A DNA stretch of 40,772 bases. Origin: Bacillota bacterium (lineage in GTDB: Bacteria > Bacillota > Bacilli > Alicyclobacillales > SLC66). Position 1 is the stretch's first letter, and every line of letters begins with the position of its first letter. The stretch covers positions 3,013-43,784 of the forward strand of contig JAPNUJ010000011.1 in the NCBI GenBank assembly GCA_026627155.1, in the 5' to 3' direction. Both the position numbers and the translations under genes were made by a program. Positions 23,684 through 33,358 of this stretch are shown here, piece after piece. The notes beneath the pieces are model-generated. The model did no database searches and was not told where the DNA came from. It saw nothing but the letters and a program-made list of their open reading frames with translations.

Positions 23684-24964
23684 ATGCTAAAGTTCAACGA
23701 TGACAAAGGCCAGTTGAAGTGTTCCTTTTGCGGCAAAACCCAGGATCAGGTCCGAAAGCTCGTGGCGGGTCCTGGCGTTTACATCTGTGACGAGTGCATT
23801 GAGCTTTGCAACGAGATCGTCGAGGAGGAGCTCGGGGACGAAGAAGAGTTTGAGCTCAAGGATGTTCCGAAACCTGTGGAGATCAAGTCGATCCTCGACT
23901 CCTACGTGATTGGACAAGAACGGGCCAAGAAGTCGTTGGCGGTCGCGGTCTACAATCACTACAAGCGGATCAACACGGGAACTAAGAACGAGGAAGTGGA
24001 GTTGTCCAAGAGTAACATTCTCTTGATCGGTCCGACCGGTTCCGGCAAGACGTTGTTGGCGCAGACACTGGCCCGCATTTTGAACGTGCCGTTTGCCATC
24101 GCCGATGCCACGTCGCTCACAGAGGCCGGATATGTCGGCGAAGACGTGGAAAACATCTTGCTGAAGTTGATTCAGTCAGCGGACTATGACGTCGAGAAGG
24201 CCGAACGCGGCATCATCTACATTGATGAGATCGACAAGATTGCGCGTAAGTCGGAGAACCCGTCGATTACCCGAGATGTGTCAGGTGAGGGCGTGCAGCA
24301 AGCGCTGTTAAAGATCCTGGAGGGCACTGTGGCTAGCGTGCCGCCGCAGGGTGGACGCAAGCATCCACATCAGGAGTTCATTCAGATTGACACGAGCAAC
24401 ATCCTCTTCATCTGTGGTGGTGCTTTTGACGGCATGGAGCCGATCATTAAGCGACGGATGGGCAAGAAGGTGATTGGCTTCGGGACCACGGATGAGGCGC
24501 GACAAGTGGTGGGTGACATCGAGATCCTGTCGAAGGTCCTTCCGGAAGACTTGCTGCGGTACGGACTCATTCCGGAGTTTGTCGGACGTCTACCCGTGAT
24601 CACGACGCTGGACGCTCTGGATGAAGCGGCCTTGAAGCAGATTCTGACAGAGCCGAAAAACGCTTTGGTCAAACAGTATCAGCGCTTGCTTGATATGGAT
24701 TCCGTGGAACTCGAGTTCGCTGAGGACGCCCTCACGGAAATCGCCAAAGAGGCGATCAAGCGCAACACGGGAGCGCGCGGGCTTCGGGCTATCATCGAGG
24801 GCGTCATGCTTGAGGTGATGTACGATCTGCCAACGCGAACGGATGTGCGTCGATGCATCGTGACAAAAGAGACGATTACTGCGAAACAGGAGCCGATCTT
24901 GGTGACGGATTCCGAACCCGTCACGGATGGACGTAAGAAGAAGAAGAAGGAAGAGACCGCCTGA
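23684..24964 (+). CDS. clpX: ClpX ATPase/unfoldase
   Basis: The AAA+ partner that recognises, unfolds and feeds substrates to ClpP. The 426-residue protein has an N-terminal C4 zinc-binding domain ('[14 protein letters not shown]...[10 protein letters not shown]'), Walker A 'GPTGSGKT', Walker B '[11 protein letters not shown]', the pore loop 'GYVGEDVE' and the ClpP-binding IGF loop as '[11 protein letters not shown]', and sensor 2 '[12 protein letters not shown]'. ATG 23684 follows GGGAGGGG. The C-terminus is a short lysine/glutamate-rich tail. It ends the tig-clpP-clpX operon, followed by strong terminator hairpins. Confidence 0.97.
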   Translation: MLKFNDDKGQLKCSFCGKTQDQVRKLVAGPGVYICDECIELCNEIVEEELGDEEEFELKDVPKPVEIKSILDSYVIGQERAKKSLAVAVYNHYKRINTGTKNEEVELSKSNILLIGPTGSGKTLLAQTLARILNVPFAIADATSLTEAGYVGEDVENILLKLIQSADYDVEKAERGIIYIDEIDKIARKSENPSITRDVSGEGVQQALLKILEGTVASVPPQGGRKHPHQEFIQIDTSNILFICGGAFDGMEPIIKRRMGKKVIGFGTTDEARQVVGDIEILSKVLPEDLLRYGLIPEFVGRLPVITTLDALDEAALKQILTEPKNALVKQYQRLLDMDSVELEFAEDALTEIAKEAIKRNTGARGLRAIIEGVMLEVMYDLPTRTDVRRCIVTKETITAKQEPILVTDSEPVTDGRKKKKKEETA

Positions 24965-24977
24965 TCCCCCTTTTGGG

Positions 24978-25003
24978 ATGCCTCTTCCGCAAGGAAGAGG
25001 CAT
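24978..25003 (+). terminator. first hairpin after clpX
   Basis: A perfect 11-bp stem ATGCCTCTTCC / GGAAGAGGCAT with GCAA tetraloop, followed by GTTGTTT. It begins 14 bases after the clpX stop. Confidence 0.75.
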
Positions 25004-25015
25004 GTTGTTTCTGTG

Positions 25016-25043
25016 AGGCCACCTCGATGGGGGGGCCTTTTTT
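25016..25043 (+). terminator. second terminator hairpin after clpX
   Basis: AGGCC (25016-25020) pairs with GGCCT (25034-25038), extended by CC/GG, followed directly by a T6 run (25038-25043). Together with the preceding hairpin it separates clpX from lonB. Confidence 0.75.
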
Positions 25044-25118
25044 GGTTTATCCCAATCTTTTTTGGGCATACTGGCTATTCAAAGTCCAGTTTCCCTGGAT
25101 TGTAAAGGGGGCTAAACA

Positions 25119-26828
25119 ATGAACGCAGGGACCGGGATGTTGATGCTCGCGATCGTCCAAGTTGTATTTGCGGGGATCGTGGGTTTTTACTTTTTAAACT
25201 TGATGCGCAATCAGCAGAGCCATCGGTCTTCCATTGATCGGGACTCCGTTCGCGAATTGGAAAAGCTGCGAAAGCTGCGTGACATTGCCCTGACGGAGCC
25301 CCTTGCCGAGAAGACGCGACCGTCATCACTGTCCGATATCGTCGGGCAAAAGGATGGGCTCAAGGCACTGCGTGCAGCTTTATGCGGTCCGCATCCTCAA
25401 CATGTGATCATTTACGGCCCCCCTGGAGTGGGGAAGACGGCAGCGGCGAGGGTCGTTCTGGATGAGGCCCGTCGAACTCCGGGATCTCCCTTTCTGAGTG
25501 ATGCGATCTTCTGCGAGATCGACGCGACGACGGCGCGCTTTGACGAGCGCGGGATTGCCGATCCACTGATTGGATCTGTGCATGACCCGATATACCAGGG
25601 TGCGGGTGCGATGGGCGTTGCAGGCATTCCGCAGCCAAAGGCGGGGGCGGTCACCAAAGCCCACGGTGGCGTCTTGTTTATCGATGAGATCGGAGAACTC
25701 CACCCGATACAGCAGAACAAGTTGCTTAAGGTCCTCGAGGACCGCAAAGTGTTTCTTGAGAGTGCCTATTATCACCAGGACGACGAAGGCATTCCCGCGC
25801 ATATTCACGACATCTTTCAACATGGCTTACCGGCTGACTTTCGCCTGGTGGGTGCGACGACCCGCAGTCCGCACGAACTGCCTCCGGCCATTCGCTCGCG
25901 CTGCCTAGAAGTGTACTTCCGTGGCCTGACGTCCGATGAAATCGGCGTCATCGTACGCGGAGCGGCCGACAAGATTCGGGTTGAGATCCTGGAGGATGCG
26001 GTAACGGTGGCCACTCGCCATGCGACCAATGGTCGCGAGGCCGTGAACATGGTGCAACTGGCTGCGGGGATCGCCATTACAGAACATCGTCGGCAGATTA
26101 CAAAGGCCGATATCGAGTGGGTTGTGGAGAGCAGTCAGATGTCCCCTCGGATCGAAGGTACCGTTCCGAGTTCGCCAAGGGTGGGCGTCGTCAACGGCTT
26201 GGCGGTCGCTGGTCCTTCTGCTGGCATCTTGTTGGAGGTGGAAGCCATCGCCATTCCGGCGCGGGTGCCCGGACACGGCAAGTTGTCGATCACAGGGGTG
26301 GTCGATACCGAGGAACTCGGCGGTTCCGGTCGCGTCATCAAACGCCAGAGTATGGCGCGCAGTTCTGTCGACAACGTGATGACGGCCTTGCGCTCGCTTC
26401 TTGGCGTCCACCCGCTGGACTTTGACATTCATGTGAATTTCCCTGGCGGGACGCCCATTGACGGCCCTTCCGCGGGCGTGTCGATGGCGGTGGCGATCTA
26501 CTCGGCCATCACAGGGATTCCCGTCGATAACACGGTGGCCATGACAGGTGAGGTCACGATCCAAGGGGGGGTGCGGCCCGTCGGAGGTATTGTTCCGAAG
26601 GTGGAGGCGGCTCGAAAAGCGGGGGCACGTCGGGTCATCATTCCACAAGGCAACGATCAAGAGCGGCTACACTCCCTGCAAGGGATTGAAGTTCTTTGCG
26701 TGGAGGCGCTGTCGGACGTGTTGCCACTGGCCTTGGCGGGCGAAGTTCCCGCCCTCCCGGCGGCGGCGGCATCCCTGGCAAGCCTGGCATTGAAGTCAGT
26801 CCAAACCGTTGTGGCCCAAGGCACTTGA
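25119..26828 (+). CDS. lonB: LonB, Lon-like ATP-dependent protease (sporulation type)
   Basis: A 569-residue membrane-anchored AAA+ protease. An N-terminal hydrophobic segment (about residues 6-28) is followed by '[42 protein letters not shown]' (Walker A), 'GGVLFIDEIGELH' (Walker B) and a C-terminal S16 domain with Ser in 'DGPSAGVSM' and Lys in 'PVGGIVPKVEAARKAG'. In Bacillus LonB is made in the forespore and degrades developmental regulators, so this supports a spore former. ATG 25119 follows AAAGGGGG. Flanked by terminators, it should have its own promoter; I could not assign its sigma type. It stands in the usual clpX-lonB-lon order. Confidence 0.95.
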   Translation: MNAGTGMLMLAIVQVVFAGIVGFYFLNLMRNQQSHRSSIDRDSVRELEKLRKLRDIALTEPLAEKTRPSSLSDIVGQKDGLKALRAALCGPHPQHVIIYGPPGVGKTAAARVVLDEARRTPGSPFLSDAIFCEIDATTARFDERGIADPLIGSVHDPIYQGAGAMGVAGIPQPKAGAVTKAHGGVLFIDEIGELHPIQQNKLLKVLEDRKVFLESAYYHQDDEGIPAHIHDIFQHGLPADFRLVGATTRSPHELPPAIRSRCLEVYFRGLTSDEIGVIVRGAADKIRVEILEDAVTVATRHATNGREAVNMVQLAAGIAITEHRRQITKADIEWVVESSQMSPRIEGTVPSSPRVGVVNGLAVAGPSAGILLEVEAIAIPARVPGHGKLSITGVVDTEELGGSGRVIKRQSMARSSVDNVMTALRSLLGVHPLDFDIHVNFPGGTPIDGPSAGVSMAVAIYSAITGIPVDNTVAMTGEVTIQGGVRPVGGIVPKVEAARKAGARRVIIPQGNDQERLHSLQGIEVLCVEALSDVLPLALAGEVPALPAAAASLASLALKSVQTVVAQGT

Positions 26829-26927
26829 TCGTCTGAGACCCTTGGTTGAATGAGTCGCCTAGACGCAGTTTTGCATCGCGCGTACACAGGCGCAACTTGT
26901 AACGGGCAACTTCGGACGGCAAAGGAG

Positions 26928-26959
26928 AACGGCAGGGGAGCCTGAGCTCCGCTGCCGTT
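26928..26959 (+). terminator. terminator after lonB
   Basis: A 14-bp stem with one mismatch (26928-26941 with 26946-26959) and CTGA loop, beginning AACGGCAG and ending CTGCCGTT plus one more T. The T-run is short. Confidence 0.65.
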
Positions 26960-27004
26960 TGCTATGGGCACTTGTCCTGACGACAGCCCGTTGTTGCAGT
27001 CCCG

Positions 27005-27034
27005 TTAGACATTGGTCGACAAGTTCGCTACAAT
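27005..27034 (+). promoter_or_regulatory. promoter of lon
   Basis: TTAGAC (27005-27010), 18-base spacer, TACAAT (27029-27034), about 30 bases ahead of the lon start codon and after the lonB terminator. Confidence 0.55.
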
Positions 27035-27063
27035 GCGAACTGAAGACAGCTTGGGGGGGATCA

Positions 27064-29403
27064 GTGTTGGCTAAAGAAAGTCACTCTGCTGAACGGGTGC
27101 TGCCGCTTTTGCCACTGCGCGGCTTGCTCGTGTACCCCGCGATGGTCTTGCATTTGGACGTCGGTCGAGAAAAGTCCGTACGAGCACTAGAGATGGCCAT
27201 GGGCGATGAACACCGCATATTGCTGGCCACGCAGATGGATTCCCAAGAAGATGATCCAGCCGCCAGCGAGATCTTTACGGTCGGCACCATGGCGCGCGTA
27301 AAACAGATGATGAAACTTCCCAACGGCACGATTCGAGTTCTCGTGGAAGGGCTACAGCGGGCCCGAATCGTGCAGTACGTGAACGAAAAGGACCTGTTCG
27401 AGGTCCGCGTGTTGCCGCTGGCAAGTGATGAACAAACGACACCTGAGACGGACGCACTCGTGCGGGCCGTGATGCAACAGTTTGAGCAGTATTTGAAGCT
27501 GTCCAAGAAGCAAGGCCCAGAGGTCCATGCGGCCATCGAGGACATCGATGAGCCGGGACGGCTGGCCGATGCGATTGCGGCGAACCTGACGCTCAAGCTG
27601 CCGGACAAACAACGAATTCTTGAGGCTGTTGACGTGGTGGAGCGGTTGGAGATCGTGTTGCAGATTCTCTCCGACGAGCGGGAGGTTCTGGAGCTTGAGA
27701 AGAAGATCAATCAGCGCGTGCGCAAGCAGATGGAACGGACGCAAAAGGAGTACTACCTGCGAGAACAAATGAAAGCGATTCAAAAGGAACTCGGGGACAA
27801 GGAGGGCAGGCAAGGGGAAGTCGAAGAACTGCGCGAGCAGGCCAGCGAATGCGAGTTATCGGACGCGGCGCGTGAGCGGGTGACCAAGGAGATCGATCGC
27901 CTGGAGAAGGTCCCGCCGTCCTCTGCCGAAGGGGGCGTGATCCGAACGTACGTGGAGTGGCTGATGGCGCTCCCGTGGACGCTCGCGGATGACCTGTCCA
28001 TTGACATTCATGCGGCGCAGGTCGTTCTGGATGAGGACCATTACGGGCTCGACAAGGTCAAGGAGCGGATCATCGAGTACCTTGCGGTGCAAAAGCTCGT
28101 CCAGGAGCCACGAGGCCCGATCCTGTGCCTCGTGGGTCCGCCAGGAGTGGGGAAGACATCTTTGGCCAAATCGGTCGCGCGAGCCCTTGGACGAAAGTTT
28201 GTGCGCATGTCACTCGGTGGCGTTCGTGACGAGGCGGAGATCCGCGGACATCGACGCACCTATGTCGGAGCGATGCCGGGGCGCGTCATCCAGGGAATGA
28301 AGACGGCTCAGACGCTCGCGCCTGTGTTTTTGCTCGATGAGATTGACAAGATGGCCAACGACTTTCGCGGCGATCCGGCCTCCGCGATGCTGGAGGTCCT
28401 CGACCCGGAGCAAAACGCGACGTTCAGCGATCACTACATCGAGATTCCGTTCGACTTGTCAAAGGTGATGTTCATCACCACTGCAAATTCCGTTCATGGC
28501 ATCCCGCAACCTTTGTTCGACCGCATGGAGATGATCTACATCTCGGGCTACACGGAGGTCGAGAAACTGCGCATCGCGGTGGATTACTTGCTGCCGAAGC
28601 AGCGCAAGGCGCACGGCCTGACCCGCGATCAGCTAAAGGTCAGTGAAGAGGCGATGACCCGACTCGTTCGCGAATATACGCGCGAGGCTGGCGTGCGCAA
28701 TCTGGAACGGCAAGTGGCAACGCTGTGTCGAAAGGCGGCTCGCCTGATTGTGGCAGGAGAGCGCAAGCGGGTCACTGTTACCCCCAAGAACCTCCAGAGT
28801 TATCTGGGAAGTTCGCGGTACCGCTATGGGACGGCAGAGGTGGAGGATCAGGTGGGCGTGGCTATGGGACTCGCCTGGACAGAGGCGGGCGGGGACACCC
28901 TCGCGATCGAAGTCGCTTCAGTCGATGGCACGGGAAAGCTGACGCTCACGGGTCAACTCGGGGACATCATGAAAGAGTCCGCGCAGGCTGCGTTATCCTA
29001 TGTGCGCTCTCGCGCCGACAACTTGTGCATCGCGGGCGACTTTACGGAGAAGCATGACATTCACATTCATGTACCCGAAGGGGCGATCCCGAAGGATGGT
29101 CCTTCAGCCGGGATCACGATCGCCACGGCGCTGGCCTCTGCCTTGACGGGTCGTGCGGTCAACAAGACGATTGCCATGACCGGAGAGATTACGCTGCGTG
29201 GTCGAGTCCTGCCGATTGGCGGGGTGAAAGAGAAGTGTTTGAGCGCCCATCGTGCGGGCATTCGAAAGATCCTGTTACCTAGGGAAAATGCCAAGGACAT
29301 CGAGGATATCCCTGAGAGTGTGCGGGATGACTTGCAGTTCGTCTTTGTCGAGAACATGGATCAAGTGCTGGACAATGCCTTGAATCCGCTGGTGACGCCG
29401 TGA
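27064..29403 (+). CDS. lon: ATP-dependent protease Lon (La)
   Basis: A 779-residue cytosolic AAA+ protease for damaged and regulatory proteins. Domains: LON N-domain (about 10-200, '[24 protein letters not shown]'), coiled coil (about 200-260), AAA+ with Walker A GPPGVGKT (358-365) and 'FLLDEIDKM', and S16 protease with Ser681 in 'PKDGPSAG' and Lys724 in 'GGVKEK'. GTG 27064 (or TTG 27067) after GGGGGGGA is the start; the frame opens 105 bases earlier, but that region contains the promoter and terminator. The ysxC start overlaps its stop, as expected for the Bacillus lonA-ysxC pair. Confidence 0.97.
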   Translation: MLAKESHSAERVLPLLPLRGLLVYPAMVLHLDVGREKSVRALEMAMGDEHRILLATQMDSQEDDPAASEIFTVGTMARVKQMMKLPNGTIRVLVEGLQRARIVQYVNEKDLFEVRVLPLASDEQTTPETDALVRAVMQQFEQYLKLSKKQGPEVHAAIEDIDEPGRLADAIAANLTLKLPDKQRILEAVDVVERLEIVLQILSDEREVLELEKKINQRVRKQMERTQKEYYLREQMKAIQKELGDKEGRQGEVEELREQASECELSDAARERVTKEIDRLEKVPPSSAEGGVIRTYVEWLMALPWTLADDLSIDIHAAQVVLDEDHYGLDKVKERIIEYLAVQKLVQEPRGPILCLVGPPGVGKTSLAKSVARALGRKFVRMSLGGVRDEAEIRGHRRTYVGAMPGRVIQGMKTAQTLAPVFLLDEIDKMANDFRGDPASAMLEVLDPEQNATFSDHYIEIPFDLSKVMFITTANSVHGIPQPLFDRMEMIYISGYTEVEKLRIAVDYLLPKQRKAHGLTRDQLKVSEEAMTRLVREYTREAGVRNLERQVATLCRKAARLIVAGERKRVTVTPKNLQSYLGSSRYRYGTAEVEDQVGVAMGLAWTEAGGDTLAIEVASVDGTGKLTLTGQLGDIMKESAQAALSYVRSRADNLCIAGDFTEKHDIHIHVPEGAIPKDGPSAGITIATALASALTGRAVNKTIAMTGEITLRGRVLPIGGVKEKCLSAHRAGIRKILLPRENAKDIEDIPESVRDDLQFVFVENMDQVLDNALNPLVTP

Positions 29404-30011
29404 TTATCCGATCCGCGGAGTTTGTCACGTCGGCAGTTCGGGCAGAACAGTACCCGACCACGGGCTTTCCGGAGGTCGCCTTCGTCGGCCGATCCAATGT
29501 CGGGAAGTCGTCACTTCTCAACAAACTGGTCAATCGTCGGCAACTGGCCCGGACGTCGGGGCATCCAGGAAAGACGCAGTTGATCAACTTTTTTTCGATT
29601 AACGAGAGCTTGCATCTCGTCGACTTGCCTGGATATGGCTACGCGCGCGTTTCAAAGCAGCAGCAAGCGACTTGGGGTCCGATGGTCGAGACATACCTGC
29701 AACGACGCAGTCAACTGCGCCTTGTGGTGCAGTTGATTGACTTGCGACACGAACCCAGTCGGGAAGACAAGCAGATGAACGAATGGCTGCGGCATTTTGG
29801 CGTGCCCCTGTTGGTCGTGACGACAAAGGCGGACAAGCTGTCGCGAACAGAGCGGGACAAACAGGAGCGGATGATCCGCCGGGAACTGCAGCTCTCGGCT
29901 CCGGAAGCTCTGATCGTGACGTCGGCGGGAAAGGGAACGGGGATTGAGGACGTGTGGAACGTGATCGAGAGTTATACAGTCCCGGGTCCCGAGTCTGCTC
30001 TTCTCAAATAG
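29400..30011 (+). CDS. ysxC: ribosome biogenesis GTPase YsxC/EngB
   Basis: An essential GTPase in 50S subunit assembly. The 203-residue protein has G1 'GRSNVGKSS', G2 with 'TSGHPGKTQ', G3 'DLPGYGYA' and G4 'TKADK', and G5-like 'VTSAGKG'. GTG 29400 overlaps the lon stop as GTGA. Its last 40 bases overlap the 3' end of the convergent EamA transporter gene on the other strand, so transcripts of the two must overlap tail to tail. Confidence 0.96.
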   Translation: MIIRSAEFVTSAVRAEQYPTTGFPEVAFVGRSNVGKSSLLNKLVNRRQLARTSGHPGKTQLINFFSINESLHLVDLPGYGYARVSKQQQATWGPMVETYLQRRSQLRLVVQLIDLRHEPSREDKQMNEWLRHFGVPLLVVTTKADKLSRTERDKQERMIRRELQLSAPEALIVTSAGKGTGIEDVWNVIESYTVPGPESALLK

Positions 30012-30886
30012 CGGTCGCCGAACTCCGCAAACAACATGCCAAGCAGGATGAGGCCGCAGCCGGCCCACGCAACGGCCGTCAGGCGTTCCGGGGTCCAGAG
30101 ATAGGTGGCGATCGCCGCGAACACTGGCTCTGTGGCGAAGATCAGGGCCGTCCGCGTCGGCGTCGTGAATTTTTGGAAGCTGGTCTGCGCAAAGTAGGCG
30201 AGGACCGTGGCAAGCACCGTACAGATCGCGAGGGACCATAGCACAGTCGAAGACGTCAGTTCCGGACCGTACTGCATGGGGTGGATGCCAGTCACGACGC
30301 TCGCCACCATAGACAACATGCCCACCCCCATGATCTGCACGGCGGCAAGAGGCAGGGGATGATGTCTTGGCGCGTATTTGCCCACATACACGATCTGGAT
30401 GGCAAACGCGATGGCACAGAGGAACGTCAGGGCATCTCCGACGTTGACCGAACCTGACCGTGTATGGGCGAGAAGATACAGTCCGCCCGCTGCGATCAGG
30501 ACGCCGATCCATGCGGCGATAGGCGTGCGCTGACGCAAGATCACCCACGCCAAGAGCGGGACGAGCACCACGCAGAGTCCCGTGATGAAGCCCGACTGTG
30601 CGGCGGTCGTGTACAGCAGTCCGAACGTCTGTAACGCATAGCCGGCTCCTAACCAAAACCCTAGCAGACTGCCGTGGATCCAGACGGCGGGCGAGGCGAG
30701 CTCGCGCCGCAACCGGGGCATAGTCAGCGTGGGGATCAGCAGCAGCACCCCACCGATGGCAAAACGCAGGGACAAAAAAAGTAGGACTGGGATGGCGCGA
30801 ATGGCGTCTTGCACAAGGACAAAGGTCGTACCCCAGATGAGGGTGACGACAAGCAAAGATGCGTCTGCAACATACCGTTTGACCAA
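29972..30886 (-). CDS. EamA/DMT family transporter
   Basis: A ~304-residue membrane protein with about ten hydrophobic helices in two EamA repeats. The first is 'LLVVTLIWGTTFVLVQDAI...LRFAIGGVLLL', the second begins near 'GDALTFLCAIAFAIQIVYVGKYA'. A conserved proline/glutamate near 'FATEPVFAAIATYLWTPERLT' fits the family. It exports or imports an unknown metabolite. TTG 30886 is preferred because GAGGTG lies about 9 bases upstream; GTG 30898 and a longer frame to 30973 are alternatives. It lies on the opposite strand between ysxC and hemA, which are adjacent in Bacillus, so it looks like an insertion into the old gene order. Confidence 0.87.
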   Translation of the reverse strand: MVKRYVADASLLVVTLIWGTTFVLVQDAIRAIPVLLFLSLRFAIGGVLLLIPTLTMPRLRRELASPAVWIHGSLLGFWLGAGYALQTFGLLYTTAAQSGFITGLCVVLVPLLAWVILRQRTPIAAWIGVLIAAGGLYLLAHTRSGSVNVGDALTFLCAIAFAIQIVYVGKYAPRHHPLPLAAVQIMGVGMLSMVASVVTGIHPMQYGPELTSSTVLWSLAICTVLATVLAYFAQTSFQKFTTPTRTALIFATEPVFAAIATYLWTPERLTAVAWAGCGLILLGMLFAEFGDRYLRRADSGPGTV

Positions 30887-31012
30887 TGCCCTGTTCACCT
30901 CGCGCCTATTGTGACATCGGCGACGCTCGGCGTCAAATCGCGCGTTCGGAATGGAGTGTCTCCATCTTGTCATGAGCCTGTCATCAACGTGTGTGTATAG
31001 GGGTGTCCCGCA

Positions 31013-31021
31013 TGGTATACT
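31013..31021 (+). promoter_or_regulatory. extended -10 promoter of the hem operon
   Basis: TGG-TATACT (31013-31021), an extended -10, 50 bases ahead of the hemA start; no good -35 is visible. Confidence 0.5.
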
Positions 31022-31071
31022 GGTGTCGCCTGCTTGTGTCTTAAGGTCGTGGGGTCGGGAGTTGAGCGATC

Positions 31072-32511
31072 ATGCATATGTTAGTTATGGGGATCAATTA
31101 CCGCTCGGCGACGGTGGAGTTGCGAGAGCCTTTTAGCGTGGACGCCAAGGGACTGCAGCATGCCCTCGCGAAGCTTCGGGGTCTGCCTTCTGTCCTCGAA
31201 GCGGTGTTGGTGTCGACTTGTAATCGAACGGAAGTATATGCCGTTTGCGACGACGTTTCCGCGGCGCGCGGTGAGGTGGAGTCATTTTACGCGGACCTAT
31301 CCGGTTTGGCCTCTTATTCCTTTCAAAACACCTTGTATACGTATCGAGATGCAGAGGCGGTCAGTCATCTCATGCGGGTCGTGACCGGACTCGACAGTAT
31401 GGTGATCGGTGAGACGCAAATCCTTGGCCAGGTTCGCACCGCATTTTTGGGGGCGCAGTCTGAGGGGATGACCGGCCTGATCTTCAATCACTTGTTTCAG
31501 ACAGCCGTGGCCTTTGGCAAACGCGTTCAGACTGAGACTGGAATTGGGCAGAGTGCTGTCTCGGTGAGCTATGCGGCGGCGATGTTGGCGAAGAAGGTCT
31601 TTACGTCACTGTCCGACAAGACCGCACTCATTATAGGTGCCGGCAAGATGGCAGAGTTGACGCTGACGCACCTGCGCGCCCAAGGCATTGGGCATGTGTT
31701 GGTGATGAACCGGACCCGCTCGCGTGCGGATGAGTTGGCGGATCAGCATGGCGGCGAGGCCGTCGCCTTCGAGAAGCTCTGCGCGGCCGTTGCAAGGGCC
31801 GACATCATCGTCAGCTCCACAGGCGCGCGCGGCTACGTTCTGACGCCGGAGATGGCGGGACCAGCACTGAGGCGGCGCAAGAGTCGCCCGCTGTTTTGTA
31901 TCGATATCGCCGTCCCGCGCGACATCGATCCGGCGATGGCGCGTCTCGACGGGGTTTACGTATACGACATCGATGATCTGCAGGATGTCGTTTCCGTTTC
32001 CGTGTCTCTTCGTCGCCAGGAAGCGGAGCGCGTGCAGTCGATGATCGCGAGCGAAGTGGCGGCGTTTTATGGGTGGATGGCCCAGCGCGACTGCGTACCC
32101 CTGATCGCGCAGGTGAGACAGCGCGCGGGCGACATTCAGGAATCGGTCTATGATAGTCTCATTCACAAGTTGCCTGAACTCGATGAGCGCCAAAGAAAAG
32201 TGGTTCAAAAGCACTTGGCGAGCGTCGTCAATCAACTCTTGCGGGATCCCATCGCGAATCTGAAGGACAGTGCCATTCGATCCGACGCCCCGGATCTGAC
32301 GGAGCCGTTTGCCCGCATTTTTGGCCTTGGGCCCGCCCAGAACGAAGATCTCGACGGTGACTATGCACAGGGTCTGGCGAGTGTGCCAGAGAAGGGATCG
32401 CGCAAAACGCCTGTTCGCGACTTGACGGCGGTTCTTCCCACGCGCCAGGAGGCGGTCGTCCTGCCACCGATGCGGCGAGAGAGGTCAACGACAGCCTGTT
32501 CGCTCACATGA
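31072..32511 (+). CDS. hemA: glutamyl-tRNA reductase
   Basis: Reduces glutamyl-tRNA(Glu) to glutamate-1-semialdehyde with NADPH, the first and usually rate-limiting step of C5 tetrapyrrole synthesis. The 479-residue protein has catalytic Cys50 in 'VLVSTCNRTEVYAV', 'GLDSMVIGETQILGQVR', NADPH site 'ALIIGAGKMAELTLTHL', 'DIDDLQDVV' and the dimerisation helix. It is about 20-30 residues longer than usual because of a polar C-terminal tail after the dimer domain ('PEKGSRKTPVRDL...PMRRERSTTACS'). ATG 31072 has GGGAG about 10 bases upstream; ATG 31078 is possible. It is first in hemAXCDBL. Confidence 0.96.
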   Translation: MHMLVMGINYRSATVELREPFSVDAKGLQHALAKLRGLPSVLEAVLVSTCNRTEVYAVCDDVSAARGEVESFYADLSGLASYSFQNTLYTYRDAEAVSHLMRVVTGLDSMVIGETQILGQVRTAFLGAQSEGMTGLIFNHLFQTAVAFGKRVQTETGIGQSAVSVSYAAAMLAKKVFTSLSDKTALIIGAGKMAELTLTHLRAQGIGHVLVMNRTRSRADELADQHGGEAVAFEKLCAAVARADIIVSSTGARGYVLTPEMAGPALRRRKSRPLFCIDIAVPRDIDPAMARLDGVYVYDIDDLQDVVSVSVSLRRQEAERVQSMIASEVAAFYGWMAQRDCVPLIAQVRQRAGDIQESVYDSLIHKLPELDERQRKVVQKHLASVVNQLLRDPIANLKDSAIRSDAPDLTEPFARIFGLGPAQNEDLDGDYAQGLASVPEKGSRKTPVRDLTAVLPTRQEAVVLPPMRRERSTTACSLT

Positions 32512-33347
32512 CCTCTGGCGGTTTCAGTTTTTTCTTTGCGCCGGGCGTGTATCTGGTCATGCTGGCGCTGTATGGACTGTCCCTCGTTCTTTTTTATGTC
32601 GATTTTCTGCGGGACAACGCGATCGCCAACCGCAGTGGGATGTTGTTGCTTGGCATCGTTTGGGTACTGGAAACGTTGTTTTTAGGAAGCCGCGTGATGC
32701 GGGACCACGTCTTGCCGCTGTTTACATCGGATCAGGCGACCATCCTGTTCGCTTGGCTGTTGATCTCCCTGTCATTTATCGTCAATCTGGTCTCGCGTAT
32801 TGATTACTTTACGTTGTTCATCAATCTTCTTGGATTCCTTTTCGTCGGGTTTGATGTCATGGTGCACGGTGTGGCGTCGGACACAGCGCCGCGCGTCAGC
32901 GATATCCTGTTGCTTCACGTCAGTGTCGCCTTTTTGAGTTACCTGGCGTTCACGGTGTCTTCGATCTTCAGTCTTCTCTACCTGTTGGAAGATCGTGCGC
33001 TGCGAGGCAAACGCTTCGCTAGCGGACCGTTTCGGCGTTTGCCGCCACTGGAGCGACTTGAGTTGTTCGCCTATCGATCCGCTATGGTCGGCGGGCCGCT
33101 TCTGTTTATCGCGATGATGTTGGGGGCGATATGGTATCAAATTCTGACGGGGCAGGTCCTACTTCTGGATCCAAAGCCGATCGCCACGTTGCTCCTGTTT
33201 GGGGTGTACGTGGTATATCTCGTGCTACGGGCGCAGGGTCGCATCAGCGGTCGTAAGGCTTCTTGGTGGAACTTGGCCGCCTTTGCCGGTGTCTTGGTCA
33301 ACTTTCTGGTGATTGGTGAATTTATGTCGAAATTTCATCGCTGGTAG
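32508..33347 (+). CDS. hemX: HemX / CcsA-like integral membrane protein
   Basis: A 279-residue protein with about eight hydrophobic helices, related to cytochrome c assembly proteins of the CcsA/ResC type. Conserved-looking segments are 'LLHVSVAFLSYLAFTVSSIFSLLYLLEDRALRGKRF' and 'LERLELFAYRSAMVGGPLLFIAMMLGAIW'. In Bacillus subtilis HemX lowers the amount of HemA protein. ATG 32508 overlaps the hemA stop as ATGA, so the two are coupled. Its biochemical activity is not settled. Confidence 0.92.
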   Translation: MTSGGFSFFFAPGVYLVMLALYGLSLVLFYVDFLRDNAIANRSGMLLLGIVWVLETLFLGSRVMRDHVLPLFTSDQATILFAWLLISLSFIVNLVSRIDYFTLFINLLGFLFVGFDVMVHGVASDTAPRVSDILLLHVSVAFLSYLAFTVSSIFSLLYLLEDRALRGKRFASGPFRRLPPLERLELFAYRSAMVGGPLLFIAMMLGAIWYQILTGQVLLLDPKPIATLLLFGVYVVYLVLRAQGRISGRKASWWNLAAFAGVLVNFLVIGEFMSKFHRW

Positions 33348-33358
33348 GGGGTGGGAGG

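Noticed and set aside
26959..27063. N-terminal extension of Lon
   Set aside because: The stretch contains the end of the lonB terminator and the lon promoter; the conserved N-domain begins after GTG 27064.
20059..31028. The same 13 bases TATACTGGTGTCG at the tRNA-Arg and hemA promoters (20059 and 31016)
   Set aside because: A 13-base match is expected several times by chance in 40 kb, and both contain a -10 box; not evidence of shared control.
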